Below, in pieces: positions 20,370-32,020 of a stretch of DNA of 64,000 nt. The stretch spans positions 1,550,001-1,614,000 of the forward strand of contig OY723256.1 of NCBI GenBank assembly GCA_963210315.1, in the 5' to 3' direction. Made by a program: the position numbers and the translations under genes. The DNA is from Rhynchopus euleeides. Taxonomy: Eukaryota > Euglenozoa > Diplonemea > Diplonemida > Diplonemidae. A model generated the notes under the pieces. That model ran no database searches, was not told the origin of the DNA, and worked only from the letters and a program-made list of their open reading frames with translations. Each line of letters opens with the position of its first letter. The stretch's first letter is position 1.

Positions 20370-23300
20370 CAGCGTTTCACTGCCAGGCTTCACGCGCCGG
20401 AACACCACGCGAGCAGCCACCAGTGCACAGCGGATGCCATACATTGCGAAAAATATCTTCATCATTCCACTTCCGTCTGTCTTCATTGTTTCCCTCCTCT
20501 GCACAACCACGCTGGGTTGGCCATTCCACTCCCACTCCCCCCCAAGGGGATGGCTGTGTGTGTGTGCCTCTGCCAGCGGCTAACATAAAGCCTTGCCTCG
20601 TGAAAATCCCGTGGAAGGGTGCTCGCAGCTGCACCCTGCCTCCTGCTCACCACCTCCTCCCCCCATACTGTGCGATGAACAAATCTGATGGGCTGGGATG
20701 TTCAAGGCTTGGGTGCGCTTGTGTGAACGGTGCAAACAGTGGAAGGGGGAGGGTGTTTGGAGCTGTGCCCACAAACTTTGTGCCAAGAGCAATCGTCACT
20801 TTGCAGTGCGCACCACCTCGCGCCAACCGGCGCGCTTGTGTGTTGTGTGCATCTGGCGATTTGACGGATACCCCCCTTCGGCCCCTCTCCTCCTTCAGAT
20901 GTTGCACCCCTCACCCCCACCCCGCACCTACTTACAGAGAAAAACACGAGAAACAGCACCCAGCCAGCCTACCCACGGCCCTCCTACACCCCCCGTCTCG
21001 CGTGTCACCATATTGGCCGCCGAGACAATTCATAGGGCCGGGAGTAGTGGGTGGAGATGCAAATCAAACAAAGCCCCGCTGTGTGTACAATGGAGGGATC
21101 ACCAGAGCACGCTCGGTGTAACCTCCACTATACAATAAGATTGGCGTGTGTGTCCTGTGTGTGTGTGTGTGGGGGGGGGGGGGGGGCGGGGGGATGTAGG
21201 TGGCCCTCTCTGGCTCGGCTCTGTGAGTTCTATATCCTCGATCTGCTCCCCCCCCCCCCTACCACCGCCGCCGCCGGGGCACAAACCAAACCCGTTCCTG
21301 CACCTGAGGCAGGTTGTGCAAAAGAAACTATTACACCCTACCCCACCTTGTTCCTGTCTTGGGGTACTGCAGTTGAGTACAGTGGAATGTCAAACGCCAA
21401 AGCAACCCGCCGCCGTTGTGCAATCGCCTGCTCTATACAAGTCGTGCGCATGACGGGAGGTGGAAAATTTGTGAAAAAATCAAGTGTGGTCAGGAGAACC
21501 CGAAACAGCGGTCCCTCTCATCGGGCGGGGGGCTGCGAGAGGCACGGCCAAGAATCGTTCATATCAGTCAAATTCGTCGTCAAATCGTCCAAAATAATAC
21601 AGGCCTTTTGGGCGTAGAGAGAGAGAGGGGGCAGTTGTGCTTTACACATCCATCGCCCACATCCATCCAATTCTTGTAGTTCTTTTCGGTCCTGATACCC
21701 AAGCGCAGTGCAAAGATTCTTTGGAAGCGTAGAATCTACAGTGTTTTTTCCCTGACAGCTCATATGGATGCGCGAACCCTCTATTTTCTCGTGCGTATAT
21801 CCTTTGGGTCCGTGCAACAGAGACCGTAGCAGGGTGGCAGTGGAGTGGGGTCGGTGGTGGGGGTTGTCCGCTATACGCTGGTAACCCTGTCCCCCCCACC
21901 CCACACACCCCTTGAAGCGGCCACCTTTCGCTGCCTCAGTTTTGCCAACTGCGATGGAAACTAACCGTCTTCTTTCCTCACGTTCACATGCTGTTGCGTG
22001 GGTCAGAAGTAGCACAGGGAACTGTACCTTGCCTGAGCCGCTTGTGTTTTCAGGCAAGATACAGCCCCGCTCAAAGGACAAGCGCAGGCATGGACTGGTG
22101 AATAGATGTAGGTGCCCATCAAATCGGAACCGTCCGGCCGCCCTGACTGATGTGGTGTGGTCGGCTTGTGTGTGGTTCAACGAAGGCCATGATGTAACTG
22201 GAAAAATCCTTGATCTAGCAAATGGTAAGTATACTGTCCGACAGCTGCTAGCGCACGTATGTGCACCCGCATATACGCACAGGTGCGCGTGAAGCTTCTC
22301 CTTTTTACAAAGTTTCTTTGGAGAAAGTGCCTTTCCCCACTCCTTCCTAAGGGATACCCTTCTAACACATCCTGTATTCCACCTGATCTGGCCTCTTGTC
22401 TGATTCTTCCATGCCTGCATAGCGGCGTTACTTTTGTTGCCCTCTCTTCCAGTTTCTGTCAGACTCCGACAACCTGTGGGGTTCCCGCCACCTCACGACA
22501 GTCCCGTCTACTGACCTCCTCTCACCCGCTAGTCGCTAGTGTGGTGTATTACCCCCTTGCATCAACATCTCCGTGCGATGGCCTTGTTAAGCCTGACACC
22601 ATGAGATTGGGATCTGTGGATCAACCGTTTCTCCATGCAAACACCCCTCAAGCCTTCGGTACATCATGCCGATCTTCTTGCCGCAATGGGGGAACCTACT
22701 CGGCGTTTTGCCGATGCCCCGTTGCAGCTTGCAACAAAACCCGCGCTGGGGGGTTGATGGGGAGGCCCCGTCTTGTGAAATACCATGTTCTCAGGCATAG
22801 CAAGGCTATCGTGCGTGTTTTGTTTTTGTTAGAGATGTTTTTTTTATTTTTTTTGCCATTTCCACTTTTCTAACCCCTTCGGCTTTTAGAGGAGATCTTC
22901 TTTCTTGGGGGCCCCCCGTATGCCCATTTATTTTCCCAAAAAAACTACCCCACAGAACTTCCCCCCCTCCCCTTCCCCCACCGGCCTTTGTCTTCCACAA
23001 CGGCAGGTGAGGGGTTGGGGGGTTTTCAGAACCGCTGACCCAGTCAGCTCTCGCGTCGCCCACAAGAATGCGACTCGTGTCATCAGAGTGATGTGGGAAA
23101 GTTGGAACCAATAGGTTCGCCATGCTGTGTGTGTGTTAAAAGGCATCAGCAGCAAACACACCAGACAAGCCTGTCTGTGATGCAACAACATTCCAGTGTC
23201 CATTTGAATCATTGTCGCTCTTCTTCGAGAGGGGATACAGTGAGATTATCTGCTACTTCGTTAGTTTCCGGCAATCTTCGTCATTCTTCAGCTTGCCGAG

Positions 23301-23447
23301 CTGGAAATGCACCAACAACGAAAATACCTCGTCGGCGCCCTGTAGCGGAGACCCTTTGTGTCAGAAACAAACAAGAAAATAGTAAAAAAAAGAATGATCC
23401 CCTCGTGTCTTCTCGTGTAGATATGTCCGCCATTGTGGCTGTGACCA
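20370..23447. other. Gene-free stretch
   Basis: Several ORFs exceed 150 codons but are compositionally unremarkable and overlap on several frames, so none is annotated. Features seen are a (GT)n next to a G tract (about 21148-21190), a C tract near 21249 and a LINE-tail fragment at 21491-21560. Confidence 0.45.
21491..21560 (+). repeat. 5'-truncated LINE 3' end
   Basis: About 70 bp starting AGGAGAACCCGAAACAGCG and ending GGCACGGCCAAGAATCGTTC aligns with 34478-34545 at the 3' end of the LINE fragment, with a few substitutions and small gaps. This supports a recurring LINE family in the genome. Confidence 0.6.
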
Positions 23448-23677
23448 CACGGTGGACTCCCACCCCCTGGAGCGGGGGTCTGGGGCGGGGGTCTGGGAGA
23501 CCCCCGCTAGCGGGAGTCTGCCCTGCTATTTTTGGTGCCCAGACGACCCCCGCGAGCGGGGGTCCAGACCCCCACTCGCGGGGGTCCCGACCCCGCGAGC
23601 GGGGGTCGGACCTCGCCAGACCCCCGATATTCCGATATCCCAAAAAGGTGCACCCTGACGTGTGGGGGTCCACCGTG
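23448..23677. mobile_element. Element Q: 230-bp CACGGTGG-ended element
   Basis: The termini are CACGGTGGACyCCCAC with one mismatch, and CA flanks both ends as a 2-bp duplication. The interior consists of GACCCCCGCGAGCGGGGGTC-type palindromes. It is non-coding and grouped with A, T and R by terminus and duplication size. Confidence 0.75.
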
Positions 23678-24444
23678 CAAGCATCGCCACCCCCCCCCCC
23701 CCCCCCCAATCCCATCACCCCGTCACATGCACCATGCGAGTTTGTTTGTCAAAATTCGCCCCCCTCCACCCCACCCCCCCTCTCCCCCCACCTTTTGCAG
23801 AAGGCGTGTGATTCGTTTAACGCAAATCTTTGGCAAAACAACATTTTGTCCATTTGCCAAACCCGCCCCCCCCCCCCCCCGCCCCCCTCCCCTCCCTTCC
23901 CCTCTCCCGCCATCCCATGCAATACGCCCGGTGTGGATTGTGAACTAAGTGTCTGCATTTTTTCTCATGATCAGTTACCCCCCCCCCCCCATCCCTCCCG
24001 CCCCCGTCTTGGAAATAAGCCAACCCACACACGCACATACACTTAACGGCCAACACGACCCACACAGGTCGGCGGATAGGCACCCCGACCATTCTGACAC
24101 ATATGAGCGGTATTGGTGTCGCGTAGAATTCACCGAACCCACTTCTCATCTCTCCAGGCATATCCCATTCACTTTTTCACGCACTTTCTGTTAGAGTGTT
24201 TTGCGCAGGGGTGAGTGTGGCTTTGATTGTTGCGATTTGCAACCGCCCGCCACAAAAAAAACCCCAACAGGGATGTATCCCACCCCCCTCGACAGGCCTG
24301 GCATCATGAGTGCCATGGTCAGAAGATGATCGTCTGCACTGGCGGGCGGGAGGGGTAGTGGAGGGTGGATGGTGGTGGGGGGGGGGGGGGGTTGGAAACC
24401 GAATCGCTGCCAAGTCTGCATCCGGTTTCCCCCCCCCCCCCCCC
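23678..24444. other. Intergenic with G/C tracts
   Basis: C tracts occur at 23691-23707, 23866-23882 and 23979-23990. A run of Gs at about 24376-24391 and a run of Cs at 24429-24444, bounded by GGAAACCG and CGGTTTCC, could pair as a hairpin next to element D1. Confidence 0.45.
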
Positions 24445-24446
24445 TA

Positions 24447-25594
24447 GGGGGGGTCAAATGGGGGTGACAAACACGATTTTTCAAAAAACCGGCGCAGAGG
24501 CCCCAAAGCCCCCGTAAACCCTCCAAACCCCCCCAGATCGGTCCGGAAACCCATCGAACCCCACTTTTCCACCATTCCGGGCACCTCAGGTGCCCGAATT
24601 GGGGTACCTAAATTTTGTGCCACCGTTTGGTACCGGACAGTGCCACTGTGTGGGAGGTTGGAAAAGAAAATGCCCCAACACACCACATCTGAGGGTTGCA
24701 ATGCATGTTGCTTGCCAACCACGTCATCCGGTGGGTGTCAGGCGCTATGTAGGTGGCATGAGCCAGGTCTTCGATGTGTTCTGGCTTGTATATGTACCTC
24801 CCTGCCTGCGGCACAGGCACTGCCTTTGTCCCCCACACCAGCCACAGAGAGCGTATTGTACTCGGTCCACGGTTGCTGATTCATTGTGATGCGTTGTATC
24901 CTCGAGTGAACGTCACACACTAGTGGCACCACCACCCGCCATCCGAGAGCTGTATTGACTTTGCGCCCTTCCGTTGCATTCACCTCGCCACGCATATTGC
25001 ACCGTTCAGTACCAGTGCTCTTGGGCCAGGCAAAGTAGACCGCAGCAACTACCAATTCTGGCACAATGGGTACCACGACAGCGCACTTCGTGTGTTCCCG
25101 GAATGTACAGCTCGTGTTGCAACAGTCGTTGTCAACACATCCCGGTTGTGGAGCACTGCTGCACAGGAATCACACGACCATGTGGACTTGCTCCGTACCT
25201 ACAGGCAGCCTCCCGGTGCATGGTGGCAGGGAGGTACATATACAAGCCAGAACTCATCGAAGACCTGGCTCATGCCACCTACATAGCGCCTGACACCCAC
25301 CGGATGACGTGGTTGGCAAGCAACATGCATTGCAACCCTCAGATGTGGTGTGTTGGGGCATTTTCTTTTCCAACCTCCCACACAGTGGCACTGTCCGGTA
25401 CCAAACGGTGGCACAAAATTTAGGTACCCCAATTCGGGCACCTGAGGTGCCCGGAATGGTGGAAAAGTGGGGTTCGATGGGTTTCCGGACCGATCTGGGG
25501 GGGTTTGGAGGGTTTACGGGGGCTTTGGGGCCTCTGCGCCGGTTTTTTGAAAAATCGTGTTTGTCCACGTAAAAGGGTGGCATTTGACCCCCCC
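24447..25594. mobile_element. Foldback element D1, TA-inserted in a C tract
   Basis: The 1148-bp element has arms of about 360-370 bp (24447-24806 and 25225-25594) that are near-perfect inverted repeats, beginning GGGGGGGTCAAATG. TA lies at each border (24445-24446, 25595-25596) within a long C tract. The 418-bp unique loop holds a minus-strand reading frame (about 24738-25076), containing VVVPIVPELVVAAVYFAW, of unknown identity. A second copy, D2, lies at 38254-39400 and is almost identical. Confidence 0.85.
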
Positions 25595-25596
25595 TA

Positions 25597-26853
25597 CCCC
25601 CCCCCCCCCCCTCGCACCCAAACCCCGCCCCCGCCCCGGCCTCACCCCGGAGCTAGGTTTGCTTGAAAGTGTTACCCTTTCACCCGACACGCCGTGTGTG
25701 CCACCCTTAAGGAGGGTTCGATCACAGAAACCCGGCCAGCACACTGGCGGTTTTTTTTCTGGTTTTGATTTTTTGGCTTTTTCTGTTTCTTTTTTGCTGT
25801 GCATGCCACACTTCGGAGGTAAACCCCGAGTGCCGCAGCTCGCATGGCAATACTGACTCACCACCACCACCACCATCACCATCACCATCCCCTCACTCGC
25901 CAACACGGTGCCTGAGGGGGTGAGGGGGGGGGGGTGCCGGTCCGTAAAGGATTATTGCCTCCCTCACTCACACGTAAGACATAATATGCACCTTCAATCA
26001 GGTATGGTATTGCTTGGCGCTGGCCTGTGACCCCCCCCCCTTTCACCTATATTGTCCTGTGATGGTGGTCTGGCGGGATACCCGAGCCTGTGCAGCCCCT
26101 TCCTTGATGGTGGGGATGTTCTGTGTGTGATGTGGTAAACCTGCTCGGAGCAAAGAACAGCCACGAAATAAAAATGCCAAAAAAAATGTTGGATTGTCAC
26201 CCCGCTCTTTAAAGTAGAGAATTGCTGTTGCTGCTGCTGGGCGCGCAGCGTGGGGGGGGGTGGGGGTGGGGGGCGGTGTTTTGGTTTTCTTTTTTACCGC
26301 CAGATCTCCCCCCCCCCCTCCAAACCACTCCCGATACCATCCCATTCATCCCCATCCCCTCCCGAGCAATAAAATGTCGGGGGGAAAAGAATTCGCGTTG
26401 TGGTAGATGCCAGAAACTGATGATTGGTGATTTTTTTGCATTTTCTTTTTTTACCGGAACCTGTCTCAGGCCACGGTGAAAAAAGAAAGTAACGGCTGTT
26501 GGCAGCGAACGTATATACGCTCATACACGCACAGATGCGCACACAACATACTTTTAGGTATTCTCAAGAAGTGGGCAACCTATGGGATCGTGTGCCATGA
26601 CCCCACCCTCTGCACCACAGCTTCCTTTTTTGTGTTTGCTTCGCGATCAGCGAAAACCCCGAGCGCGATCAAACCCCCCCCCCCCCCCCCCATCCCCCCA
26701 CCCCCCTCCGTAACCCAGCCCCCCCCCCCCCCCCCCAATCCCAATCCCAATTTCATGCAAAAAACCCCACCCACCCCCCCCCCTCCGTAACCTGTCTCCC
26801 TCTGGCAGCATCTGGCTCCTGGTCACAACAGCCCCCTCGCCCCCCCCCCCCCC
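25597..26853. other. Intergenic with C tracts
   Basis: No supported gene. There is a (CAC)n run near 25858-25890 and C tracts at 26677-26692 and 26720-26736. Confidence 0.45.
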
Positions 26854-26855
26854 TA

Positions 26856-27477
26856 GGGCAGTGATGTTAGGATACGGTGGATACGTATCCGTATCCGTAT
26901 CCGTATTCAAATTTTCCAGAAATCGATAGGATACGGTCAGGATACGGTCCATATACTTGGTGGGGGAGTACTTTGGGTACAGACGGGCACACCACACGAA
27001 GGCCATTGCCAAGGCTGTCGCCAGGCGGTGCTGAAGACGGTGACGGATCTGGAACCAATGATGCACCAAGAATGCTCGTGGTGGATGTGGCGGTCAGGGG
27101 ACGGTCAAGGAGACCAATGGGCGGAAGACGGTCATGTGGAGGTTCTGCAGCGGATTGAGTGCATGTTGGCCTCTGACATGAAGCTGCTGCATCCCCTTCT
27201 GGGAGGGCCTGGGATCATCGGTGGCTGTGCCTCCAAGGGGGATGAGGAGGAGGGTGCACACCACACCCTGAAGGGGGCATAGCAGAGCAACGTGCCCGCT
27301 CCACAACGGGCAGGTTACCCAATGACAAGGGGCAGCTGCCCACACCCCTAGCACCAGCTTACCTGGGCTGGGGCCACTTTGGTAGGCAGAGCGTATCCCG
27401 TATCCGGATACGTATCCGTATCCGTATCCCGATTTTGAAAAACCACCGTATCCGACCGTATTTCTACATCACTGCCC
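26856..27477. mobile_element. Element E: TA-inserted, GGGCAGTGATG termini
   Basis: This 622-bp element has inverted ends GGGCAGTGATGTw with subterminal GGATACGTATCCGTATCC repeats. TA lies on the left at 26854-26855, after a C tract, and on the right at 27478-27479, the latter shared with element F. The core carries a + strand ORF (27028-27282) whose residues look protein-like (EVLQRIECMLASDMKLLHPL), possibly a captured gene fragment; it is unidentified. Confidence 0.75.
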
Positions 27478-27479
27478 TA

Positions 27480-28635
27480 GGGGGGGGTCACTGCTAAGGA
27501 AAAGTGGTAGACAAACAGCAATTTTTCCGACACCCCCATTCCGACCCCCGGAGAGCCTATTTTTGGGTAGCTGTTGGCCGATATGTGGTGGAAAACAGGT
27601 TTTAGGCCCATTTCGGTGATTTTTGACACCCGGGAAGGCATTTTTCGCCCATTTTTTATTTTCCTACCAGAACTTGTACCTCGGGGTAGTAGCGTGGCTT
27701 CGTCATTTTTTGACTACAACCACTGGGAAAGAGGCATTGTATCAAGTTACACATACATATCGTCCAGGAGGTTCTCCTGGAGCTCAAGTCTGGTGAATTC
27801 ATCCTGGTGGAGCCCGCTCTCCTCGGCGCGATCCATCAATTCAGCACCCCGTTTCCTTCCCAGGAAGCTGCGGATCCCGCCCTGTTTGTGGGCCAAGTAT
27901 CTCCCGGAACGCTTCCTGGGCAGTTGTCTGGGGACGCGGTCGTTTCGCAAATGCGCGCACATCCTCTGCCGAGGGTACAGGGGGATTTCCCCACCTCAAT
28001 ATTCACTATTCCGCTTGCGGTGACCTGTGCGAGTGCAGTCACCGTTGAGGCCGTACACTGAAAGCGGCTGATCAGCTGTACTGTCATTGACGAGAGGAGA
28101 CCCTCCAGCCAGTCGTGCACCACACCTGTTTGAATTCGATCCACACCGACCTCGGCTCACGTCAGCACTAGGGTGCGAGCGCTGCAGTGGAGTATATGTT
28201 CGTACAGGGGCAACCGTGCCACCTGTGCTGCACCTTCACCACGGTGTGCTTCCGGTACAACAACCGGTAGGTACCTTCTTGTGCGATATCTGCGACCTGC
28301 AGCACCGCTATCTCACAGCAGGGCTTGCACCGCTGTTCCGATAGACTCCACAGGAACTTCTCGGCAGCTTTGAAGGGTGGAACAGAGCTTTTCTTGGCCC
28401 ATTGCATGTTGATCACGATGAGACCTTGCCCACCGGGGGTGGGCTCGGTACAAGTTGTGGTATGGAAAATTAGGATGGGGTCTGAGAGGGTAACAAGGCC
28501 ACAGATCATGTTGTAGTGGGGGTATTTCCGGGTTCCGACACATTCTGGACCGGTTTTTCATATTTTTTTGGCCCAAAAATGACCTCCGAGGGAAAGTGGG
28601 ATTTTGGGGTTTGTCCCCCCCAGTGACCCCCCCCC
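27480..28635. mobile_element. Element F: TA-inserted, GGGGGGGGTCACTG termini
   Basis: This 1156-bp element abuts E with a single TA between them and ends at TA 28636-28637 followed by a C tract. Inverted ends are GGGGGGGGTCACTG. The core has broken minus-strand protein-like stretches (28168-28509, for example KAAEKFLWSLSEQRCKPCC) of unknown origin. No transposase was recognised. Confidence 0.7.
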
Positions 28636-28964
28636 TACCCCCCCCCCCCCCCCCACCCACCCCACTCTGTCGTCCACCCTCACGGCGCTGAAGTAACCAC
28701 TGTTACAAGTGGTTTTACAAGTGGTTTACATGTAAAAATTTTTACATGTAAATTTACAAGTGGCACTTGTAAAATTACATGTGCCACTTGTAAATTTTAC
28801 AAGTGGTACATGTAAAATTACATGTGCCACTTGTCATTTACGAGCTTTCCTGAACACTGGCGAGCCGTGTTGTTCCATTTGTTTATCCCCCGCGACCCCA
28901 GACCAGCACATGCCCTGCTGCACACACACACCCTCACTTACAAAAGGACCTTTGCACCTCCAAC

Positions 28965-29462
28965 ATGAGCAAGAGAACGGCAACCACAACACCGACGCGC
29001 AACAGCAAGCGGACGAAGAGCGGGGATCTGGGGAAGGAGGATGAGCGGCATGAAAGCCAGCTGCAGCAGCTTGTGGAGGACTTTGTGGCCGTGTACACCA
29101 GGAAGACGGGGGAGGTGTTAAAACACACGGTGTTGAAGGAGATGCTGCAGAAGGTGCTGGTGACCACCATCCCCCCCAAGAGTGGAGTGATAACAAAGGT
29201 GCTGAAACGCAAATACGATGCACTGGCTTCCTACAAGTCGCTGAAGGATGTTTCCGGCGACCTGTACACGGTTCGGATCGAAGGAAACCGTGATATGGCC
29301 ATCCACGGCATCGCGCTGAAGCCCTTCCCCACGCCAACGCAGAAGAAGTCGGAGGGTTTCGCGCGCCTCAAGCTGGTGGTGGAGGAACTGGACAATGGAT
29401 ATGGTCAAGATGTACAAGGCATCGGCACAAGCCTCCACATCCGAGACGCGTCCGAAGAATAA
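28965..29462 (+). CDS. R-orf1, unknown basic protein
   Basis: An ATG at 28965, about 280 bp inside the left terminus of element R, opens a 165-residue frame. The N-terminus is Thr/Lys/Arg-rich (KRTATTTPTRNSKRTKSG), a likely nuclear-localisation or DNA-contact tail. It is followed by a predicted helical domain (QLQQLVEDFVAVYTRKTGEV, then HTVLKEMLQKVL). The last 68 nt overlap R-orf2 in another frame, and a frame change near 29395 would join KLVVEELDN to MDMVKMYK, so orf1 and orf2 may be one protein split by an indel or frameshift. No family was recognised. Confidence 0.55.
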   Translation: MSKRTATTTPTRNSKRTKSGDLGKEDERHESQLQQLVEDFVAVYTRKTGEVLKHTVLKEMLQKVLVTTIPPKSGVITKVLKRKYDALASYKSLKDVSGDLYTVRIEGNRDMAIHGIALKPFPTPTQKKSEGFARLKLVVEELDNGYGQDVQGIGTSLHIRDASEE

Positions 29463-29775
29463 GGCAGTGGTGGCGGTGGCGGCGATGCAGCACGTCGTTG
29501 TGGGCGTGCACGACCAGGAGACCGGGCGCTACTATAGCGTCATCGTCGAGAATGGCTTCACCAAGCTGGTGACGGCGACGCTGGAAGGGGTGCAGGTCGC
29601 CTACACCTTCTACAGGGACCGTCCTTCGGACCAGTTTGAGCCAGGTGAATACAGCGGCTCGCTCGTTGTGCCGCCTCCGCATTTTGTGGATTCAAGCAGA
29701 AATCTGCAGGTCACGGTGCTGAGTGGGCTGACACGGATCGACTTGCAACAGGAACACACACAACCCTTCCCATGA
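29395..29775 (+). CDS. R-orf2, unknown small protein
   Basis: This 126-residue frame begins inside the end of R-orf1. It has a strand-rich centre (KAVVAVAAMQHVVVGVHD, YYSVIVENGF, VQVAYTFYRD) and no known motif. Its TGA at 29773-29775 overlaps the ATG of R-orf3 (ATGA), an arrangement associated with termination-reinitiation in compact polycistronic elements. It could alternatively be the C-terminal half of R-orf1. Confidence 0.5.
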   Translation: MDMVKMYKASAQASTSETRPKNKAVVAVAAMQHVVVGVHDQETGRYYSVIVENGFTKLVTATLEGVQVAYTFYRDRPSDQFEPGEYSGSLVVPPPHFVDSSRNLQVTVLSGLTRIDLQQEHTQPFP

Positions 29776-31693
29776 CGAGCCCACGACAGCTTCACGCTGG
29801 GACAGTGAGGCATATCGGTGAAATTATTCGACAACACAGGGCAGAGTTGGGCATGTCTCTGCGCGACTGTGAACGGCTGGGCTCACTCGTTCGCAGAGAG
29901 ACAGGGATCTCGATGGGGCTTTCATACCCCCTCCTCGTAAAGCATGAAGCTCCCCTCCGGCTGATGACGCCCTCTCTGCTAGGGAACATGCGGGGGTGCC
30001 TCGAGTTTCTGCTGAGGGCTTTCCCCATCCGCTCGGGTCGCCCCCCACCAACAGTCATGGTCACGGGTGATGGCTACACACCCGGTAGCCTTCAAGGAAA
30101 GAGCAGGCAGCGACTGGCAATCGCATTGACGGACGGGATCACCGCGTCCCGCTTTCTGACAGTGTGTGACCGCCACAAGCCCCTGTTCTACGAATGGTGG
30201 ATGCTCCATGCCTTGGGGCAGATTGTGGCAGTTCAGAAGGGGATCTTCACGAAGGGGCCTTGCTCCTTTTCCATCACCCAGTTCCGGCTTGGGGGTGACC
30301 ACTTAGAGTTGTGGTCACTCTTCTAAGGTGTAGGTGGGACAGGGCATCGTTCTGCCTTCTGCCTTACAGGAATCGACGAGCGTTTGGAGTACCTGCATGA
30401 CTGCCACCGCTGTAGTATTCAAGAGATGGATGCCGCAGGATTCACTTGTAGCATCGCTTCAAAATTCTCGAATCCTGTGTACACCGTGACGCCCCCCCTT
30501 CACGACACGAAAGGTGTCATGCGCCTCATTCTACGTACGCTGCCGGGATCAAAAGTGGTGGAGTAAACCATCCTTGGAAAAGTGGGCAAAATTTCACTGG
30601 GAAGCACGCAAGAGAGATACTCGCTGCTTTGAAGGCCATCACCGTGGGGAATCAGCGGGCATTGTGCTGCGCAATGCAATCACTGATCTTCTTCCGCTAC
30701 CAAGACATACCAGTGCGATACTTCTCAACAGGTTCCTGCCGCAAAGAGTTTCTATTCGCTGTGATCAGCTATCATGTGCTGATTTTCTTGTTGGAGTGGG
30801 CAAATCCCGGGATCACTCGCTCGGCATATGCTCATTCTCTCGAACACTGGTTTGATGAGCAGGATGCGCACAGGGTCACCGTCTCCGACGAGCTCTTCGA
30901 ACAGGGCAACGGTGAGCGCAAGAGGTGGACACGTGGGGGATCCCCGCAGACGATGGAGCGTGATCTGCAGATCTATGAACTGAAACAGAAACACTTGACG
31001 GATGAAAATACCGTGCGCAAAGTGCCTCCACTGACTCCTACCATCGGCGAGCGGCCCCAAATATTATCTTACGATTCCATGCGCCTGTGCAGGTGTGTGA
31101 TCACTCACAATGATACGTGGCTCAAGGCTGCTCGTCAATTGGTGGTCCGCTTGGACAAACTTGGCCTCGGGTCACATGTGCGCCGCAGAGATGGTCACGG
31201 ACAAACATTTCAGGCAGAACCCGGCAACAACGGCGATGTTTTCCTGGTTTGCATCTGTGACGAAGAACCCTGGGAGGTGACGGAGGTGACGCCCCCTGCA
31301 CAAGGAACCACCGACGGGGAGGAGGCTGGTGATGGCGGCAACCTTGCGAGTGACGGCAATAGCGGCGAGGCTGGTGATGATGATGATGATGATGGCGACG
31401 AGACATCCGCCACAGAAGAGTATAGCTGCGTTGTTTGCCCTGACAAGAGCTTCGCGCGGGTTTACGGGCTCTACGCCCACTACGACGGACAGCACCGGCC
31501 GAGGGCGCAGTGTGAATGTCGAGTGTCTTGCCCCTTGTGTGAGAAAACGGTGTTCAGAAGTGGACTTAGCCAACACGCCCTCTACGTCCACCAGGATGAG
31601 CTGGACATCACGACCTGCCCTGTGTGTCTGCAGGAGTTTGCTTCACAAGAACTGAGGGATAGGCACATGTCGGACGAACACCCTGCAGTCTGA
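29772..31693 (+). CDS. R-orf3, large unknown protein with C-terminal C2H2 fingers (frame broken)
   Basis: The frame opens at ATG 29772. A 75-bp intron (30295-30369, GTGACC..TTACAG) bypasses the stop at 30324-30326 and joins QFRLG to GIDERLEYLHDCHRC in frame. That frame ends at 30564-30566, while the continuation (from about 30560, VNHPWKSGQNFTGKH onward) is in another frame to the TGA at 31691-31693; this needs either a second small intron, programmed frameshifting or an inactivating indel. An acidic Gly/Asp stretch (about 31315-31400) precedes three C2H2-type fingers: CVVC..HYDGQH, CPLC..HALYVH and CPVC..HMSDEH. Zinc fingers suggest terminus binding. No catalytic domain was identified; transposase or accessory function is inference from location. 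Confidence 0.55.
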
Positions 31694-32020
31694 AAACATG
31701 AGACTCGTCGTCGGCACAAAATACAATCAGTCCACTCGATCCGATCTCGACAGCTGTTGCATTGCACTCCCACCGTTTGCTGGTCATTTCTCCCCCCTCC
31801 TTGCCACTCCGCTTGCCAAAAAACCCCCCATCACAGTGTAGAGTATGAAGGAAACCGCGGAGATGACAAGTGGCACATGTCATTTACATGTAAAATTACA
31901 AGTACCACTTGTAAAAGTTACAAGTGGCACTTGTAATTTTACAAGTGGCACTTGTAACCATTTTTCACTTGTAATTTTACATGTAAAACCACTTGTAATG
32001 TAATTTACTTCAGCGCCGTG

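Larger units (their letters stand above)
28681..32020. mobile_element. Element R: 3.34-kb CACGG-ended element with several ORFs
   Basis: The termini are CACGGCGCTGAAGTAA and its exact complement. CT flanks both ends, a possible 2-bp duplication. Subterminal blocks of about 150 bp on each side are filled with CACTTGTAA, TTTACATGTAAA and TTACAAGTGG in both orientations, a layout known for CACTA/CMC-type DNA transposons. The interior encodes a + strand set of ORFs (28965-31693). A and R share CTTGTAAATTTTACA near their ends. R is the proposed coding member of the CACGG group; no DDE signature could be identified by eye. Confidence 0.7.

Noticed and set aside
21518..22420. 300-codon minus-strand ORF
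   Set aside because: Composition typical of random open frame in this DNA, overlaps the LINE-tail fragment, no domain seen.
22259..22873. 204-codon ORF in the gene desert
   Set aside because: No conserved motif, ordinary intergenic composition.
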